A DNA stretch of 64,000 nt from assembly GCF_022808325.1 (NCBI RefSeq), contig NZ_JALGCL010000005.1, positions 62,001 through 126,000 of the forward strand, given 5' to 3'. The stretch is from Cognatiluteimonas sedimenti (GTDB lineage Bacteria; Pseudomonadota; Gammaproteobacteria; Xanthomonadales; Xanthomonadaceae). The notes under the pieces are model-generated. The model ran no database searches. It was not told the DNA's origin and saw only the letters and a list, made by a program, of their open reading frames with translations. This document shows positions 62,435-64,000 of the stretch, piece after piece; positions within the stretch are counted from its first letter, which is position 1; each line of letters begins with the position of its first letter. The position numbers and the translations under genes were made by a program.

Positions 62435-63462
62435 TACACCGTTTCCCTGCGTCCCACCGCCAGCATCCGCTCGAGCGCGGCGCGCGCACGCGCGGCGACG
62501 TCGGGCGCTATCACGATCTCGTTTTCGAGGTCGCGCAGGCAGTCGAAGATCTTCGGCAGCGTGATCTTCTGCATGTGCGGGCACAGGTTGCAGGGCTTGA
62601 TGAATTCCGTCTCCGGGAAGCGCACTCGCAGGTTGTCGGCCATCGAACATTCGGTGACCAGCGCCACCCGCGCCGGGCGCTCGCGTTCCAGCCAGCGGGT
62701 CATGCCGCTGGTGGAGCCGACGAAGTCGGCCTCGGCCAGCACCCCCGGGCCGCATTCCGGGTGCGCCAGCACCACCGCGCCGAAGCGCTCGCGCGTATGC
62801 CGCGCCTGCTGCGCGGTGAACTGCTCGTGCACCTCGCAGGTGCCATGCCACAGCACCAGTTCAACGCGGGTGCGCCCGGCGACCCACTGCCCCAGGTAGT
62901 TGTCGGGCAGGAAGATCACCTTGTCGGCGCCCATCGATTCCACCACCTGCACGGCGTTGGCCGAGGTGCAGCAGGCGTCGGATTCGGCCTTCACCTCCGC
63001 CGAGGTGTTGACGTAGCTGACCACCGGCGCGCCGGGATGCCGCGCGCGCAGCGCGCGCACGTCCGCGGCGGTGATCGAGGATGCCAGCGAGCAGCCGGCC
63101 TCGCGGTCCGGGATCAGCACGGTGCGATGCGGCGCCAGGATCTTGGCGCTCTCGGCCATGAAGTGCACCCCGCACAGCACGATCAGGTCGCTGTCGCAGT
63201 CGGCCGCGGCCTGCGCCAGCGCCAGCGAGTCACCGGTGATGTCGGCCACGCCGTGGAAGATTTCCGGCGACTGGTAGGTGTGGGCCAGCACCAGCGCCCC
63301 GCGCTCGCGCTTGAGCGCGCGGATGGCGTCGATCCACGGCAGGTGCAGCGGCACTTCCAGGCAGGGCATCACCCGCTCCAGGGTGGCGCGCAGCTCCGCA
63401 TGGTCGTCAAGCAGCGTGTCGCGCCATTGCGGTGCCGCCACGGCGGTGTCGGTGCCTGGCAT
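62434..63462 (-). CDS. nadA: Quinolinate synthase A
   Basis: 4Fe-4S enzyme condensing iminoaspartate with dihydroxyacetone phosphate to quinolinate. 342 residues with LVLAHTYQSPEIFHGVADITGDSLALA, VLCGVHFMAESAKIL, HPECGPGV and CNLCPHMQKITLPKI, which supply the cluster cysteines. Start 63462 (MPGTDTAVAAPQW) is the first reasonable Met. Operon nadA-nadB. Confidence 0.95.
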   Translation of the reverse strand: MPGTDTAVAAPQWRDTLLDDHAELRATLERVMPCLEVPLHLPWIDAIRALKRERGALVLAHTYQSPEIFHGVADITGDSLALAQAAADCDSDLIVLCGVHFMAESAKILAPHRTVLIPDREAGCSLASSITAADVRALRARHPGAPVVSYVNTSAEVKAESDACCTSANAVQVVESMGADKVIFLPDNYLGQWVAGRTRVELVLWHGTCEVHEQFTAQQARHTRERFGAVVLAHPECGPGVLAEADFVGSTSGMTRWLERERPARVALVTECSMADNLRVRFPETEFIKPCNLCPHMQKITLPKIFDCLRDLENEIVIAPDVAARARAALERMLAVGRRETV

Positions 63463-63523
63463 GTCGGTCTCTCGGGGACGTGGGGGAATGGCGTTGATCG
63501 CCGGTGGCAGGCGGCGCCCGGGC

Positions 63524-63910
63524 TCAGGGATCATCGGCGGCGTTGCGGGGGCGCAGTGCCTGCGCCGCCGGCAGCACGACCTGCGCATACACGCCGGCGG
63601 CCTGCGCCGGGTCGAAGTCCGCGTGCTTGCGCTTGCGCACGCCGTGCTCGGACAGCAGCACGTGGTGGTCGGCGACCACGCCGGCATTGGCCAGGCAGGC
63701 CGACACGCACTTCAGCATGCAACCGTCCAGCGCCAGGATCGGACGCCCGGCCTGCGCGGTGCGCACCAGCCCGGTGACGCCGCCGCCGACGCCGGCGATG
63801 CACGACATCTCGGCCACGCCATCACGATCGAGCCGCAGCGCCAGGTGGTTGGCCATCTGCGCCGCGCTGGAACACCCCGAGCACGAGTACACCAGCGGCA
63901 ACGCACTCAC
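63524..63910 (-). CDS. DGC-domain (putative zinc-binding) protein
   Basis: 128 residues: LVYSCSGCSSAAQMANHLALRLDRDGVAEMSCIAGVGGGVTG then ILALDGCMLKCVSACL, the DGC signature with paired cysteines. Family members are small putative zinc proteins; many lie near nitrogen-oxide or anaerobic respiration genes. The start is GTG 63910, overlapping the preceding stop as GTGA. It precedes nadA by 61 nt. Function unknown. Confidence 0.82.
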   Translation of the reverse strand: MSALPLVYSCSGCSSAAQMANHLALRLDRDGVAEMSCIAGVGGGVTGLVRTAQAGRPILALDGCMLKCVSACLANAGVVADHHVLLSEHGVRKRKHADFDPAQAAGVYAQVVLPAAQALRPRNAADDP

Positions 63911-64000
63911 GGCGCGGGCGTTTGCGCAGCGTCGGCGCCGGCGCTGTCGTCGGCGTGCGTGTCGCGCGCCGGCAGCTGCCCGTCCAGGCCGGCGGCCTGC
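63907..64000 (-). CDS. C-terminal fragment of an unidentified protein (partial)
   Basis: A reading frame of 30 codons plus stop at the right edge, ending QAAGLDGQLPARDTHADDSAGADAAQTPAP. The stop at 63907-63909 overlaps the DGC gene start as GTGA, the kind of junction used for coupled genes elsewhere here, so it is probably the end of a real upstream gene. The tail is too short and acidic/Ala-rich to name a family. Confidence 0.5.
   Translation of the reverse strand, partial: QAAGLDGQLPARDTHADDSAGADAAQTPAP

Noticed and set aside
1-64000. Prophage, insertion sequence, integron or defence-system genes
   Set aside because: No transposase, integrase, phage structural, restriction, toxin-antitoxin or cas gene could be recognised.

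Overview
The window is very GC-rich, gene-dense chromosomal DNA from a gammaproteobacterium, most likely Xanthomonadaceae/Lysobacteraceae (Lysobacter, Luteimonas, Thermomonas or a relative). The evidence is a Clp-type CRP homologue beside an E. coli-type speD, a trp cluster split into trpE and trpGDC, a PhoP/PhoQ-type pair, a branched-chain 2-oxoacid dehydrogenase set, Coq7-type ubiquinone hydroxylase, and many REP-like palindromes with GTAGGAGCGGCTTCAGCCGC arms. No transposase, integrase, phage gene or CRISPR array was seen.

Layout. 0-2.2 kb: reverse transsulfuration pair (cystathionine lyase/synthase, cut by the window edge, and cystathionine beta-synthase). 2.3-5.2 kb: small DUF465 protein, coiled-coil lipoprotein and the divergent twitching ATPase pilU. 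5.3-7.9 kb: last two steps of tyrosine breakdown (maiA, fahA) and a 2OG-Fe dioxygenase. 7.9-11 kb: tRNA-Gln, rpsI-rplM, an Fe-S protein and coq7. 11.1-13.3 kb: speD, divergent clp, a GNAT protein. 13.2-19.6 kb: tryptophan synthesis genes (trpE; trpG, trpD, monooxygenase-like protein, trpC, HAD phosphatase), with a two-gene DUF2249/FmdE-like unit on the other strand between trpE and trpG. 19.9-26.8 kb: rpe, J-domain protein, purC, DUF962 protein, EamA exporter, epimerase, nhaA and a CaCA antiporter. 26.8-32.6 kb: first part of tyrosine breakdown (hmgA, hppD, divergent MarR regulator), POT peptide transporter, tryptophan 2,3-dioxygenase. 32.7-36.4 kb: 2-oxoacid dehydrogenase E1alpha, E1beta, E2. 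36.4-41.3 kb: VOC protein, trpS, small stress-type proteins, arginase, tRNA-Thr. 41.3-45.1 kb: SPOR protein, coaX, birA, MtfA peptidase. 45.1-48.3 kb: palindrome-rich intergenic block and phoPQ-like operon. 48.4-52.2 kb: guanidino hydrolase, dusA, GNAT, GFA and a GNSGK-repeat secreted protein. 52.3-60.8 kb: a run of small exported proteins, three of them EF-hand proteins, with a lytic transglycosylase and apt. 60.9-64 kb: nadB, nadA, DGC-domain protein and the tail of another gene.

How they fit together. The window is dominated by amino-acid metabolism: cysteine from homocysteine, tryptophan made and also opened by TDO, tyrosine degraded to fumarate and acetoacetate by enzymes held at two loci about 20 kb apart, branched-chain 2-oxoacids oxidised (a likely source of iso-fatty-acid primers in this family), and NAD made de novo from aspartate. 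Many genes are translationally coupled (ATGA, GTGA, TGATG, TAGTG junctions). The least explained parts are the EF-hand/small-exported-protein region with shared upstream GTTAA...TTCACC sites, the DUF2249-FmdE pair with an FNR-like box, and the nested palindromes at 45.2-45.6 kb.
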